Shown one piece after another: positions 24,331 through 33,357 of a stretch of DNA of 64,000 bases. The stretch is from Atrina japonica (Eukaryota; Mollusca; Bivalvia; Pterioida; Pinnidae), in NCBI GenBank assembly GCA_030159075.1, contig BROG01000239.1, positions 124,001 through 188,000 of the forward strand, given 5' to 3'. The stretch's first letter is position 1; each line of letters starts with the position of its first letter. The notes beneath the pieces were generated by a model. It made no database searches. It was given only the letters and a program-made list of their open reading frames with translations, and was not told the origin of the DNA. A program made the position numbers and the translations under genes.

Positions 24331-24520
24331 GTTTGTTTGTTTGTTTAATGTTGTTTAACGTCCCACTCAAGAATATTTCACTCATATTGAGATGTCACCA
24401 AATGCCGGTGAAGGGCTTCAAATTTTGGCCTATGCTCGGCACTTTCGGCCATTGAGGAGTGAGGGTTCTTTAACGTGCCGACACCTACTGTGACACGGGA
24501 CCTCCAGTGTTTACTGTCTT
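24331..24520 (-). mobile_element. SINE family 1, 5'-truncated, with TSD
   Basis: Minus-sense copy flanked by AAGGTAACAA at 24321-24330 and 24521-24530. Confidence 0.92.
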
Positions 24521-24530
24521 AAGGTAACAA

Positions 24531-25002
24531 ACCAATCGACTAACTGTTAAAGTATATAAGGGCAGAGGTTGAAATTTTAATGAAATTTTCCAGTTGTGTC
24601 ACCGAAGGCATTATACATTACACTACAAGCATCTAAATGAATTGAAATCCTTAACACAGGTCAATATCTATAGATTGTTAGACGTATAGTAGAATCCTGC
24701 ACGATCACGAATATTAAAGTTTTGTCGTGACCTGTTTGTCTTAACTTTGCAGAATTAACTATAAATAATACTATAAATATACTTATAGATTCCCTGGTAC
24801 ACTAAACACGTAGAAAGAGAAGGGGTATTGAAAATGTTTTCATAAATGTTAACTATCAAGTTTTGATACATGTAGCTTATATAGATATTGTCGTCTTTCA
24901 CTTGATACAGTGCAAGGGGCCGAAAATTTGTGAATTTAGAGCGTGTTTATCTCTCTTTAGACGACATTGAATTTTTATTAATAATGTTTTCGACTATAGA
25001 AT
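24531..25002. other. Non-coding, upstream of the hammerhead repeats
   Basis: Nothing recognised. Confidence 0.5.
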
Positions 25003-25030
25003 ATTATAAACATAATACCAAAGTTATAAT

Positions 25031-25073
25031 GCTCAAGACGATCGTTTCTGTCAATTAGATTTCATCAGCTGTG
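25031..25073 (-). ncRNA. Hammerhead-ribozyme motif, stem I weakened
   Basis: Core CTGATGA, GAAA and the GTC cleavage triplet are present. Stem II reads ATC-TAATT-GAC, so one pair is lost to A·C, and stem I is only partly paired. Activity is doubtful. Confidence 0.55.
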
Positions 25074-25272
25074 CTCCAATGTAAAATGTATATGTATTTT
25101 CTAAAGAGAAAGTGGTATCACACAAGGCCAAATAATAAATCTAAAAGTATAGCCGAAATCCGTCTAAGAGAAACCACTGTAAAAGGTTGACTACCTTAGC
25201 TTTAGAGATGTGGAACATATTTCTCCTTACATATTATTATAAATATTATAAACATAATACCTAAGTTATAAT

Positions 25273-25316
25273 GCTCAAGACGATCGTTTCTGTCAATTAG
25301 ACTTCATCAGTTGAGC
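25273..25316 (-). ncRNA. Hammerhead ribozyme motif, best copy
   Basis: Minus strand: perfect 6-bp stem I (GCTCAA/TTGAGC), core CTGATGA, stem II GTC/GAC with TAATT loop, GAAA, a minimal stem III from the self-complementary ACGATCGT, and cleavage after GTC. All conserved core positions are present. The caveat is an A·A opposition at 10.1/11.1, where G-C is usual. The tiny palindromic stem III suggests it would act best as a dimer. Confidence 0.75.
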
Positions 25317-25426
25317 TCCAATCTAAAATATATATGTACTTTCTAAAGAGAAAGTGGTATCATACAAGGCCAAATAATAAATAATGTCTGATGTATCATT
25401 ACAGATTACATCTACAGAATAACAAA

Positions 25427-27457
25427 ATGGTTGATGAAACGGACGGAAATTGTAGAGGAAAGATCAACAAAACCCATCTTGTGATTGGTTTAGTGTTTTT
25501 GGTTTGTCTTATCATCTCTATCACAGTTACATGGAAACTAACAAAGGATTCCTTTACAAGTCAAACTCCTCAAGCGCATGTTGACAATGTCAAGGTGGAA
25601 TTTCAAGTTGGAAAATTCAATCTGAAGGAAAAATTAGAGGTATCGGTCAGAAGAAAAACAGGCATTGTTCTGACAGGGGGCCTGTATCATAAAGGGATTC
25701 AATCAGATCCATCGACATGTGGGATAAGCTCAAATAAAATATGCCTAGACTGGAGGAATGATAAGAAACTTGAAATAGTTTATGAATCAACGAATGAGGT
25801 AGAATGCTACAACATATCCTGGCAGGCACAAAATTGTGTACAACAGGAATTGACTGATTGTTTTGATTTGGGAGATGGACATTGGTATGGAGGATTCGAA
25901 GACTACTATCAGCCCTGGCCGTTGGAGAAAACATCTAGAAATGTATCCGCTTTTCTAGCACGTGATTCGTATCAGAAAGAGATCGGTGGGGTTCTAGACC
26001 GCTATTTTATTTCCACAAAAGGAATCGGTATTGTTATCGACGATAGCGTCCCTCTATTCATATCTATCAATGCATCAACTGATCGAAAAATTTGTTTCAA
26101 GTCCAAATATGATGAATACCCGTACATAAACCCTAGCAAAAAACTCCCAGTACTGGCCTACCAAATATGCATCGCAGATAATGTGAGGAAGATACATGAC
26201 TATATGGCACACCGATATTTTGACAAACCCCAGGATATCCCCGATACGACTCTGTTTCGTTATCCTATTTGGTCAACATGGGCGAAATATCACAAGGATA
26301 TCAATCAGTCAACTGTCATTAATTTTGCTAACGAAATTCTGAAGAAACATTTCTCACATTCACAACTGGAAATTGACGATGATTGGACACCCCGATACGG
26401 GGATATGACATTTGATATTTCCAAATTCCCAAATGCTGAAAAAATGGTTCAAGATTTGAATCATCTTGGATTCAGAGTAACAGTATGGCTTCATCCATTC
26501 TTCAATATTGATTCAAAAGCCTTCACAACATGTGACACAAATGGTTACCTTATACGTCAATATGATTCACAGTTACCTGCCCTTGTTTCATGGTGGGATG
26601 GGGATGCAGCGGGTATACTAGATGTATCAAATGACGAGGCTGTTGAATGGTTTCTTAATCGGACAAAGGATTTGCAAGAGAAGTACAATGTCAGTTCATT
26701 CAAATTTGACGCGGGTGAGACAGCTTGGTTGCCAAATATTTTCTCACCGACAGATCCAAAATATAAAGCCAATTTCTATCCAACGAAATGGGCGCATCTA
26801 GCATTTAATTCAGATAAAAATATCCGACATCAGGAGGTACGAGTTGGCTACAAAACGCAAAATCTCCCAATATTTGTGCGAATGCTCGACAAAGACTCCA
26901 ACTGGGACCATGCAAATGGATTGAAATCATTGATTCCCACAGCTTTAACATTTGGGATTTTGGGATACCCTTTCATTTTGCCGGATATGATAGGCGGAAA
27001 TGCTTATTACAAACAACCGGATGACGAACTTTTTATTCGGTGGCTACAAGCCACAGTATTTATGCCATCTCTTCAATTTTCAATCGTACCCTGGCAATAT
27101 AACGATAAAGTAATTAATATTTCACGAACTCTCGTTCAGTTACACGAGAACTACAGTAATATCTTTATTGATCTAGCACAGGAGTCCGTGGGAAATGGTA
27201 TGCCTATCATACGTCCGTTGTGGTGGGTTGCTCCAGACGATAGTATTGCGCAAGTGATTGATTCAGAATTTTTAGTCGGTGATGATATTTTAGTAGCTCC
27301 AGTGTTAGACCAAGGTGCGACTATGAGAGATATTTACTTACCGGAAGGTCTATGGGAAGATCAACTGCGCCATGATGTAAAAGATGGCGGAAGGTGGTAT
27401 CAAAATTATACAGCTCTATTACAAGAACTTCCATATTTCGTTCGTAAGGTTCAGTGA
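25427..27457 (+). CDS. GH31 family glycosidase, MYORG-like type II membrane protein
   Basis: Single-exon open frame of 676 residues from the ATG at 25427, which has better start context than the in-frame ATG at 25391. That upstream ATG precedes an acceptor-like CATTACAG at 25404 and so may be intronic. A short cytosolic tail is followed by one membrane span (about residues 17-39, HLVIGLVFLVCLIISITVTW), then the lumenal TIM-barrel. The nucleophile motif KFDAGE places its Asp at residue 428. The DKDSNWDHANG segment near 488 contains the likely acid/base, and GYPFILPDMIGGN closes the active site. Length and topology match vertebrate myogenesis-regulating glycosidase, an ER/Golgi alpha-galactosidase; substrate here is inference. 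Several N-glycosylation sequons. No breaks, in contrast to the adjacent Polinton. Confidence 0.92.
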   Translation: MVDETDGNCRGKINKTHLVIGLVFLVCLIISITVTWKLTKDSFTSQTPQAHVDNVKVEFQVGKFNLKEKLEVSVRRKTGIVLTGGLYHKGIQSDPSTCGISSNKICLDWRNDKKLEIVYESTNEVECYNISWQAQNCVQQELTDCFDLGDGHWYGGFEDYYQPWPLEKTSRNVSAFLARDSYQKEIGGVLDRYFISTKGIGIVIDDSVPLFISINASTDRKICFKSKYDEYPYINPSKKLPVLAYQICIADNVRKIHDYMAHRYFDKPQDIPDTTLFRYPIWSTWAKYHKDINQSTVINFANEILKKHFSHSQLEIDDDWTPRYGDMTFDISKFPNAEKMVQDLNHLGFRVTVWLHPFFNIDSKAFTTCDTNGYLIRQYDSQLPALVSWWDGDAAGILDVSNDEAVEWFLNRTKDLQEKYNVSSFKFDAGETAWLPNIFSPTDPKYKANFYPTKWAHLAFNSDKNIRHQEVRVGYKTQNLPIFVRMLDKDSNWDHANGLKSLIPTALTFGILGYPFILPDMIGGNAYYKQPDDELFIRWLQATVFMPSLQFSIVPWQYNDKVINISRTLVQLHENYSNIFIDLAQESVGNGMPIIRPLWWVAPDDSIAQVIDSEFLVGDDILVAPVLDQGATMRDIYLPEGLWEDQLRHDVKDGGRWYQNYTALLQELPYFVRKVQ

Positions 27458-27545
27458 TATCGCCTGATAAGTTTTGTATATTAAGCTAAGTAATCATGAT
27501 ATATCCAGGGCTTTAAACTATTCGGAAGAAGCTTTATTTTCATTT

Positions 27546-27551
27546 CCTGTG
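27546..27551. repeat. Polinton target-site duplication, left
   Basis: CCTGTG, repeated at 42895-42900. Six bases is the standard Polinton duplication. Confidence 0.9.
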
Positions 27552-27717
27552 TGTGTGTAGTCTTTAGCCGCTTGCGTACCTCGTTGCACTCAATGACTCC
27601 AAAACGGCTAAAACTGCTAAAAATAGTTAAATGGGGTATTCCCCGGGTCGCTCCGCTAGACTATTAATAGCCGCGAGTCCAATAGTTTCGCGGCCGTCCG
27701 GGGGGTCCTCGAGTGGT
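27552..27717. repeat. Polinton left terminal inverted repeat
   Basis: Starts TGTGTGTAGTCTTTAGCCGC. Matches the reverse complement of 42729-42894 with about seven mismatches in 166 bp and no gaps. Confidence 0.95.
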
Positions 27718-27782
27718 GATGATGATGATATTGACTCGTTGTTGTATCGTGTTAATAAAAATTTTGAAAACCCGATAAGAAA

Positions 27783-28438
27783 ATGTCGAGAGCAATAAAA
27801 ATGGCAACGAGTGAAAAAGTATGTAAAATTAGCCCCAAGCAATTCGATGTAACTAAGTTGATGATCCAGCCGCCCACCAGAGGCAAAAACGGTTGTTTCA
27901 TCAATGTGTTATACAAATATTCGGATGGCGTTCACCAACCTCTCAGAATGAAAACTCCCACCCTGTTTTCGTTCGGAGTGAGTGATATGTACAAACCGCG
28001 TTACAGCATATCGTTGAAGCTCGATGATGACGAGCACCAAGAATTAGAGATGTTATCACGGAGATTGAAGGATTTATCAGAAAAGATATCGTGAAGCATA
28101 GGGCTGCTATTAAACAGTTGGGTATAAAGAAACCGCTTCAAGTCGGAGAATTACATATCTTGAAAGGTGAAGAACGCGATCTCATGTATTCTAAACTTAT
28201 TATGGATGGGAAGAAGATAGGTACTAAATTCAGGTTTGACGGTGAAATGGTCGACCCGCTGGAATACGTCGGCCAATGTTGTAAGGTTGTCGCCGTCTTG
28301 ACCGTAGATCGCGTCTTTATCGGTTCGCAAAACCAAGCCATCACAACTTTCGTGGGTCCGGTGATTATCAAAGAAAAGGTCGAGAGAAAACCCGTTGACC
28401 AGGATTCTGATGTTTCCGAAGACGAAGATGATGAATGA
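27783..28438 (+). pseudogene. Polinton ssDNA-binding-like protein candidate, frameshifted
   Basis: Frame 27783-28094 (103 residues) has PTRGKNGCFINVLYKYSDG and MKTPTLFSFGVSDMYKP, followed by an acidic LDDDE segment. Frame 28091-28438 continues with basic and beta-rich sequence (KKIGTKFRFDGEM, VGQCCKVVAVLTVDRVFIG) and ends in an acidic tail DSDVSEDEDDE. An acidic C-terminal tail and this pattern resemble predicted DNA-binding proteins of large DNA viruses and related elements. That function is inference. The two frames overlap by four bases at 28091, consistent with one indel in a once single gene of about 218 codons. It is the first gene inside the left TIR. Confidence 0.55.
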
Positions 28439-28478
28439 TCATGCTATAAATAATAATTCCTCATTTTAAAAAAAGAAA

Positions 28479-28808
28479 ATGTCTCTTCAACAAATGTTTT
28501 ACAGCATCGGGATGGAACCTCGCGAGGTAACATCTTGTCAGATGCCCATTCATTCCAGGAGGTTACGCGACGCGCCGTGCGCCTATCCGCTTACGGCAGA
28601 ATCCATCTTTTGTGCCACTCATCACAGATACATGAAAAATCGCAACTTTCAACCCTTGAAATTTTGCGAACTGTGCGGATTTTGGATGTTCGATGCTACG
28701 CCGCACACGATGTGTGTTTCTTGTGATAATAGAAAACAGCGAAGTCATTACTATTATATGAAGTATAGAGGACCTCCTCAGACGTGTGGAAGACCTCGTA
28801 AATACTAA
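28479..28808 (+). CDS. Cys-rich small protein of the Polinton, unknown
   Basis: Intact 109-residue frame. Cys/His groups (SCQMP, CAYPLTAE, CATHH, FCELCGF, CVSCDN) look like a zinc-binding module, the CELC...CVSC pair spaced about 18 residues apart like a zinc ribbon. The C-terminus is basic (YYYMKYRGPPQTCGRPRKY), which could bind nucleic acid. I do not recognise the family. The 3' end is followed immediately by a 12-bp hairpin (28811-28838). Confidence 0.7.
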   Translation: MSLQQMFYSIGMEPREVTSCQMPIHSRRLRDAPCAYPLTAESIFCATHHRYMKNRNFQPLKFCELCGFWMFDATPHTMCVSCDNRKQRSHYYYMKYRGPPQTCGRPRKY

Positions 28809-28810
28809 AA

Positions 28811-28838
28811 ATTTATATTTTTACAAAAAAATATAAAT
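28811..28838. terminator. Gene-end hairpin 1 (12-bp stem, 4-nt loop)
   Basis: Perfect inverted repeat ATTTATATTTTT / AAAAATATAAAT around ACAA, three bases after the stop of the Cys-rich gene. Confidence 0.6.
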
Positions 28839-28898
28839 GATTTAATCGTCATAATATGAAATTTCGTTAAGAAAACTCGGGGGTTATAGAAAAACGAG

Positions 28899-29771
28899 AT
28901 GAATTTACAGAGTCTTTGTCTTCGCGCTATAGATTATATCGCACAGGAGAGACATTCTTATCCATTCGTTCAAGAGCTTTTCTCGTATGTACAAGAAAAA
29001 GCGCCTAATCATCGTGTGTATTGGTCGTTATTTCGTGATTACGGAGGAGAAGACGAATGGAAAAAAGACGTTGATTGGCGAAACAAATTTTATTGGTTTT
29101 ACTTTTTTCGGGTGAAATATCCATGGGATGATAAACGAGATTGGTATAATGATTATTACTGGCAATGTTATAACCGGGATGCAGGGTTAGGAGAGCCGTG
29201 GGATAGCCTCGAGGAGACGTGGGTTACACGCGATTGGTGTAATAAATACGATTGGTATCGTTATAATCTCGAGTTAAATAAGGACGAGGCATGGAACCTC
29301 GGAGTCGATTGGCGTCAAAGATCATTATTCGTTAATCCGCAAAAAGAATCTTGTTTCAAAGAAAATTTTAATGAGTGGGTTATATATAATAAATTTAACG
29401 AACCCGAGTCTTGGGATCCTAAAGTTAATTGGTTTAATAAGGATTGGTGGATTAACTTTAATATTAGGTCTACAGTGCATGAACCCTGGGATCCTACTAT
29501 TAACTGGTATTTTAAATCCGGCTGGGTGCGTTATAACGACATGACTGTCGATGCCGAGCCGTGGGATCCCGATGTAAATTGGCATAATAAATGCGCTTGG
29601 CATCGTACCGTCGCCTTTGAGAATCCGTGGGATTCATCTATATTATGGTCTGAGGTTCGTGTTTATGATGAAGAGCCGTGGGAATATGGTGTATACGATG
29701 AAGAGCCGTGGGAATATGGTATATTCGATGAAGAGCCGTGGGAAGATGGCGTATCTGATGAAGAGCAGTGA
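28899..29771 (+). CDS. Tryptophan-rich repeat protein of the Polinton, unknown
   Basis: Intact 290-residue frame with 29 Trp (10%). After a helical N-terminus (about 1-45) the protein is built of roughly 25-residue repeats of the form EPWD-x3-NW-x2-K-x2-W-x2-YN, for example EPWDPTINWYFKSGWVRYN. Trp residues recur at fixed places over about residues 45-255. It ends in a second, 10-residue acidic repeat (YDEEPWEYG, three and a half copies). No family recognised. The repeats suggest a solenoid or bead-like fold. The gene is AT-rich, unlike the capsid genes, and ends at hairpin 29793-29820, convergent with the ATPase gene. Confidence 0.8.
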   Translation: MNLQSLCLRAIDYIAQERHSYPFVQELFSYVQEKAPNHRVYWSLFRDYGGEDEWKKDVDWRNKFYWFYFFRVKYPWDDKRDWYNDYYWQCYNRDAGLGEPWDSLEETWVTRDWCNKYDWYRYNLELNKDEAWNLGVDWRQRSLFVNPQKESCFKENFNEWVIYNKFNEPESWDPKVNWFNKDWWINFNIRSTVHEPWDPTINWYFKSGWVRYNDMTVDAEPWDPDVNWHNKCAWHRTVAFENPWDSSILWSEVRVYDEEPWEYGVYDEEPWEYGIFDEEPWEDGVSDEEQ

Positions 29772-29792
29772 TGATGTATTTTCCTTTCCGTT

Positions 29793-29820
29793 AATTTATA
29801 TTTTACACAAAATATAAATT
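29793..29820. terminator. Gene-end hairpin 2, between convergent genes
   Basis: Perfect AATTTATATTTT / AAAATATAAATT around ACAC. It lies between the Trp-rich gene (plus) and the ATPase (minus), whose stop overlaps it, so it could serve both strands. Confidence 0.62.
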
Positions 29821-30453
29821 ATTCTATAAACTCGTAATCCATCGGCCGTTCCGTCCGCAAGATCAGTTTGGAGTATTCGCGCTGCAACAGCTCGCGCATG
29901 AGACGATCCCTCTCCTCTTTTGGAATGGCGTTGTTTTCCTTCATACATTCGTTGAAGCTGAACTCGTCTTTGATGAAAGAAGAGGGCGATCCACTTGATT
30001 TGCGATCTAAAATCCTTAGACGCGCTGTTGTAGCGTTGCGTCAAGATCCACACGGACTGGTCGGGCGTGTCTCCCCGAAAATGCCAACATAGACAGGGCG
30101 TCCGCCTTCTTCTTGATCTGCTTCGTGGCCGAACAGTCGTCTATGATGTACAACGTGGACGTTCCCTCGTAAATGTTGTAAAAGTGACGCAACAACTCCT
30201 GTAATTGCTCTTCCCCCGTTTTCTGACAGACGGGGTTGACGATGACGACTCGTTTGTCTTTAGGATGTTTTAAATCTTCGCCTATCCACTTTCTCGATTT
30301 ATAGGCCTTGTTGTGTTTGATCGTGGGGCACAGGATCACGATGTGCTCGAAGACGTCTTTGTATTCGGTTTCCAGGAGATCGAAGACGAATTCCGTCTTC
30401 CCGGATCCGGAGGCGCCTACGAACATGGCGGCGTGAGGTTTTTGCGTGAACAT
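29819..30453 (-). pseudogene. Polinton packaging ATPase (FtsK/HerA-A32 type), frameshifted
   Basis: The N-terminal frame (30016-30453) carries Walker A GASGSGKT at residues 13-20, Walker B LYIIDD at 101-106 and SGRHAR at 126-131. The downstream motif WILTQRYNS and the C-terminal part lie in two further frames, so at least two indels break the gene. It ends near 29819. Family members are DNA-packaging motors that load the element genome into capsids. It sits directly downstream of the capsid gene on the same strand, with a 26-bp gap. Confidence 0.85.
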
Positions 30454-30479
30454 TTTTTCTTATAGGATTTTAATTTTTC

Positions 30480-31771
30480 TTAAGAGATGACACTCGCGAA
30501 ACGACCGTCCGACATGTTGATCTGTCCGTCCTTGATGACGAAGATGTAAACGTCTACGGGATCGGTGTCGGTTTCGGGTGTTTTCTCGATGCGGACGGAA
30601 ACGCCTTCGCTGATGTTTTGTAGCTTGCGACCCGTGCCGTGGAGATGGTTTTCAGGTGTCGTCCGCAAGTCCAACCAGAGTGCGTAATGATCTTTGAGAT
30701 ATTTCCCCAGAGTCACGTTGCTCAGGTCGAGTTCCTTGACGATCGTTTCCGTGACGGTTTCGCGATTCAGGAGAAAAACTTTTTAATCTCGTCAAAGTGG
30801 TGATGCGGTCTCATGCCGGCCGAGAACAGTTGGTTCGGTTGTCCCTCGATGGTTGTTTCCACTTTGGTGATTCTCGGATTATAAAATTTTTCCGGATCGT
30901 TGATAGAAATGTCTTTGAAGAGAAACAGAATGCCCGAGAGAGACTTCGCGGGGGTGTTGATCTGATAATTGAGGATACCGTCCGATTTACTCATCGTCGT
31001 TTTGCGATATCGCAATATTTGGTTGAAGTAATAGGCGTGTTTCCCCGCGTATCTCTGTCTGATGCTGCGAGCGAGATGCTCGTCGGTGATTTTCTCGAAC
31101 TCCAACGCGATGTTAGTCGCCTTATAACTTATCGTTTCATTGGCGTCGTCGGGGTCCGTCAAGACGACGTGTATGGCGTCGTTAAACGTCAGCATGTATT
31201 CCAAACGATCTTGTAAACCCGCTTGATAAAAGGGTTCGCTCGTCTCCAAGATTTCGAAATCCAAGGGAATGCAAAAACGATTCCCGAAACGTCGCAACAA
31301 TTTCGTAGTCTTCGTTGGTTGTCGCGGGGTATTTTATAGCTGGTGGGTTTTTGCTCTTATTATATTTTAGATCGTTAGTCTGTATCCCCTGATAGGCCAT
31401 GTTACCTCGTTTCCACTTTCCAAAGATCGTTATAGACGAAGAATTTATCTGCATCGTCTATGGTCTGAACGGTGTTTCCCGAGATCTTCACCTCGATTTT
31501 CTTGACGATGTTGCGTCCCAGATTATTATAAACACCCGTTTTTGGTGAGATCACCACCCTCCACGGCGACTTCCATGTCGAAGCATAGTCTCGTGCTTCT
31601 GGGGACGATGACGTCGTTCTCGCTCAGATTGGGAAAACGAACCGTCAACGTTTGGTTTTCTTCGATGCTCGAAGGATTGTGGGACACGGTCACCGTTTGG
31701 CGTATACCCTTCACGCCGAAGGCAGTGCGCAATTTCCTATCGGGATTGAGAATGTGCCCGTAATTCATCAT
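30480..31771 (-). pseudogene. Polinton major capsid protein (double jelly-roll), frameshifted
   Basis: Open pieces in different frames at 31526-31771, 31182-31454, 30767-31300 and 30480-30716 follow in the order expected of an MCP. The N-terminal piece has LTVRFPNLSENDVIVPRSTR, the middle one MLTFNDAIHVVLTDPDDAN and EGQPNQLFSAGMRPH, and the last YALWLDLRTTPENHLHGTG. The whole span would encode about 430 residues. Assignment to the MCP family rests on these segments, size and position beside the ATPase. At least three breaks prevent a full capsid protein. It starts from a divergent promoter region shared with the gene at 31814. Confidence 0.75.
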
Positions 31772-31813
31772 CTTTTTTTATTACGTAATAAAAAATTTAA
31801 AGCGTTTTAAAAA
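31772..31813. promoter_or_regulatory. Divergent promoter region with a 20-bp palindrome
   Basis: The 42 bp between the starts of the capsid gene (minus) and the membrane protein gene (plus) contain the perfect palindrome TTTTTATTACGTAATAAAAA at 31775-31794. It is a plausible bidirectional control site; function is inferred from position only. Confidence 0.55.
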
Positions 31814-33357
31814 ATGGCAGAGCCTATTGAGTTAGATAATCTGGAGGGTAACGTCGATAATACGGCAAATGACGATGTTCAAGAGACATCGCTCAGTAAT
31901 GATCAAGGTACCGTCGAACAACCATCCGCGGATGAAAAACAGGATCCGCAGGATGATTTTAATCCGCCCGCGGATAAAAAAACGGATCCGCAGGATGATT
32001 TTAATTCGCTCGCGGATGAAAAACCGGATCCGCAGGATCTTTATAATTTACCAGAACCTGCGGGACCTTCACGATCGCTAGAAGAGCTAAAACAAGAGCT
32101 AAAAAAGCAAGAACAAGAAGCAATAGAAAAAAAAAAAAGCAAGAACAAGAAGCAATAGAAAAACAGAAAGAACAAGAAGCAATAGAAAAAGAGAGAACCA
32201 GTAAACTCATGGACAAATGGAAAAAATACTGGGAAAAAAAGGGTGTTAGTCTTGGTGATCTGGACATAAAACTTTCATCCAATGATAAAGGTGATTTATA
32301 TGCATGGAGTAAGGATAAGGAAGAGTGGGTTTTATTAAACTGGAAAAGTGATCGTGATAAATTTCGAGCGGTAGCTACGTTAAAAGCGGAAGGAGGTGTG
32401 CAAATTGTTAAAGACCTGGGGTTAGGAAGCCAACTTGCCATAGTACAAAAGGCAGAAGAACTAAAAAATAAAGCCAAGACCTCAATAGAGATAATAGATA
32501 AGAATGCACAAACGGAAGGGGACGAAACGCAAGTGAAACAAATAGACGGTGCAGTATCAGACGAGCTAATGAATAGTTTAAAAGAATTAGAAGATGAAGT
32601 ATCAGACATGATATCAGTCATAAAAGAATCACATGATGCATCGACACAAGTCCGCGCAGATGGTTTTGAGGGTGAATTTCCCCTGAGAGAAGAACTGTTG
32701 GATTTAGATAATGAGATACAAACCTTTAGAGGTTCAATAGCCCTTCAAGAATCCGGAAGAGCAGACTTACAACGAACGTTGGCGCAATGGATAAGAGACC
32801 TCGAAAACAACCCCGACGACAGAGAACGCATCGAGAGAGAGATTACCAAAACCCAAAACGAATTAGACGTCGTGAACTCTAGTATCGATAATTTAACTGA
32901 TTCGTTCAGGTCTCAACTGACCTCCGTAAGCGGGTCGCTCGAGGAGCTGCTCAACAACGAGCCATCGTTGAGAGAGAGAATCGCTAATCTGTTCAAGGAA
33001 CAGGGCATCACCATCTTCAGCATCCTGACGGCGATCGGCATGACGATAGGTTTCTTGGTCGAATTGCTCCTTCCGGGGGCGAGTCCACCACCACCCACTC
33101 CATCACCACCTCCCAACAAGGAGGGAGGAGCGAAGGAATGGATCAAGAAACAGCTGGACGCGATCGGTAAATTGCTCGCGAGACTGGCCGTCAAGTTCGG
33201 CGAGGCGTTGCCGGGTATATTAGGTGCCATCGTGTCCTGGATCCTGTCGACGCTCGGCAAGACGGCGATGTGGTTGGGAGAACATCTGTGGGTGTTGGGC
33301 ATGGTCGTCGTCGGTTGGTTGTTAACGAAACTCGACGAAGACAAGAAAAGAAAGTAA
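31814..33357 (+). pseudogene. Polinton acidic-repeat/coiled-coil membrane protein, one frame break
   Basis: Frame 31814-32158 has an acidic N-terminus with three tandem ~18-residue repeats (DPQDDFN, DPQDDFN, DPQDLYN) and then a Lys/Glu coiled coil. A 12-A run at 32127-32138 precedes the change into frame 32209-33357 (382 residues). That second part has helical and coiled-coil sequence and a C-terminal membrane-active region: GITIFSILTAIGMTIGFLVE, a Pro-rich hinge, and further hydrophobic helices (LPGILGAIVSWILSTLG, LWVLGMVVVGWLLTKL). A closely similar C-terminal pattern recurs in Polinton-associated proteins of unknown role. Slippage on the A run could restore the frame. The 3' end overlaps the convergent gene by 36 bp. 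Confidence 0.7.

Larger units (their letters stand above)
25003..25383 (-). mobile_element. Retrozyme-like pair of direct repeats with hammerhead motifs
   Basis: Two direct repeats of about 138 bp (from 25003 and 25245, offset 242 bp) flank about 100 bp of unique sequence. Each holds a hammerhead motif on the minus strand. There is no PLE tail between them, unlike the 18-kb cluster. The layout resembles small non-autonomous retrozymes, described elsewhere as tandem hammerhead units. It ends about 10-45 bp before the GH31 transcript region. Confidence 0.6.

Noticed and set aside
32001..32621. 206-residue Ser-rich minus frame
   Set aside because: Antisense of the Lys/Glu-rich coiled-coil gene.
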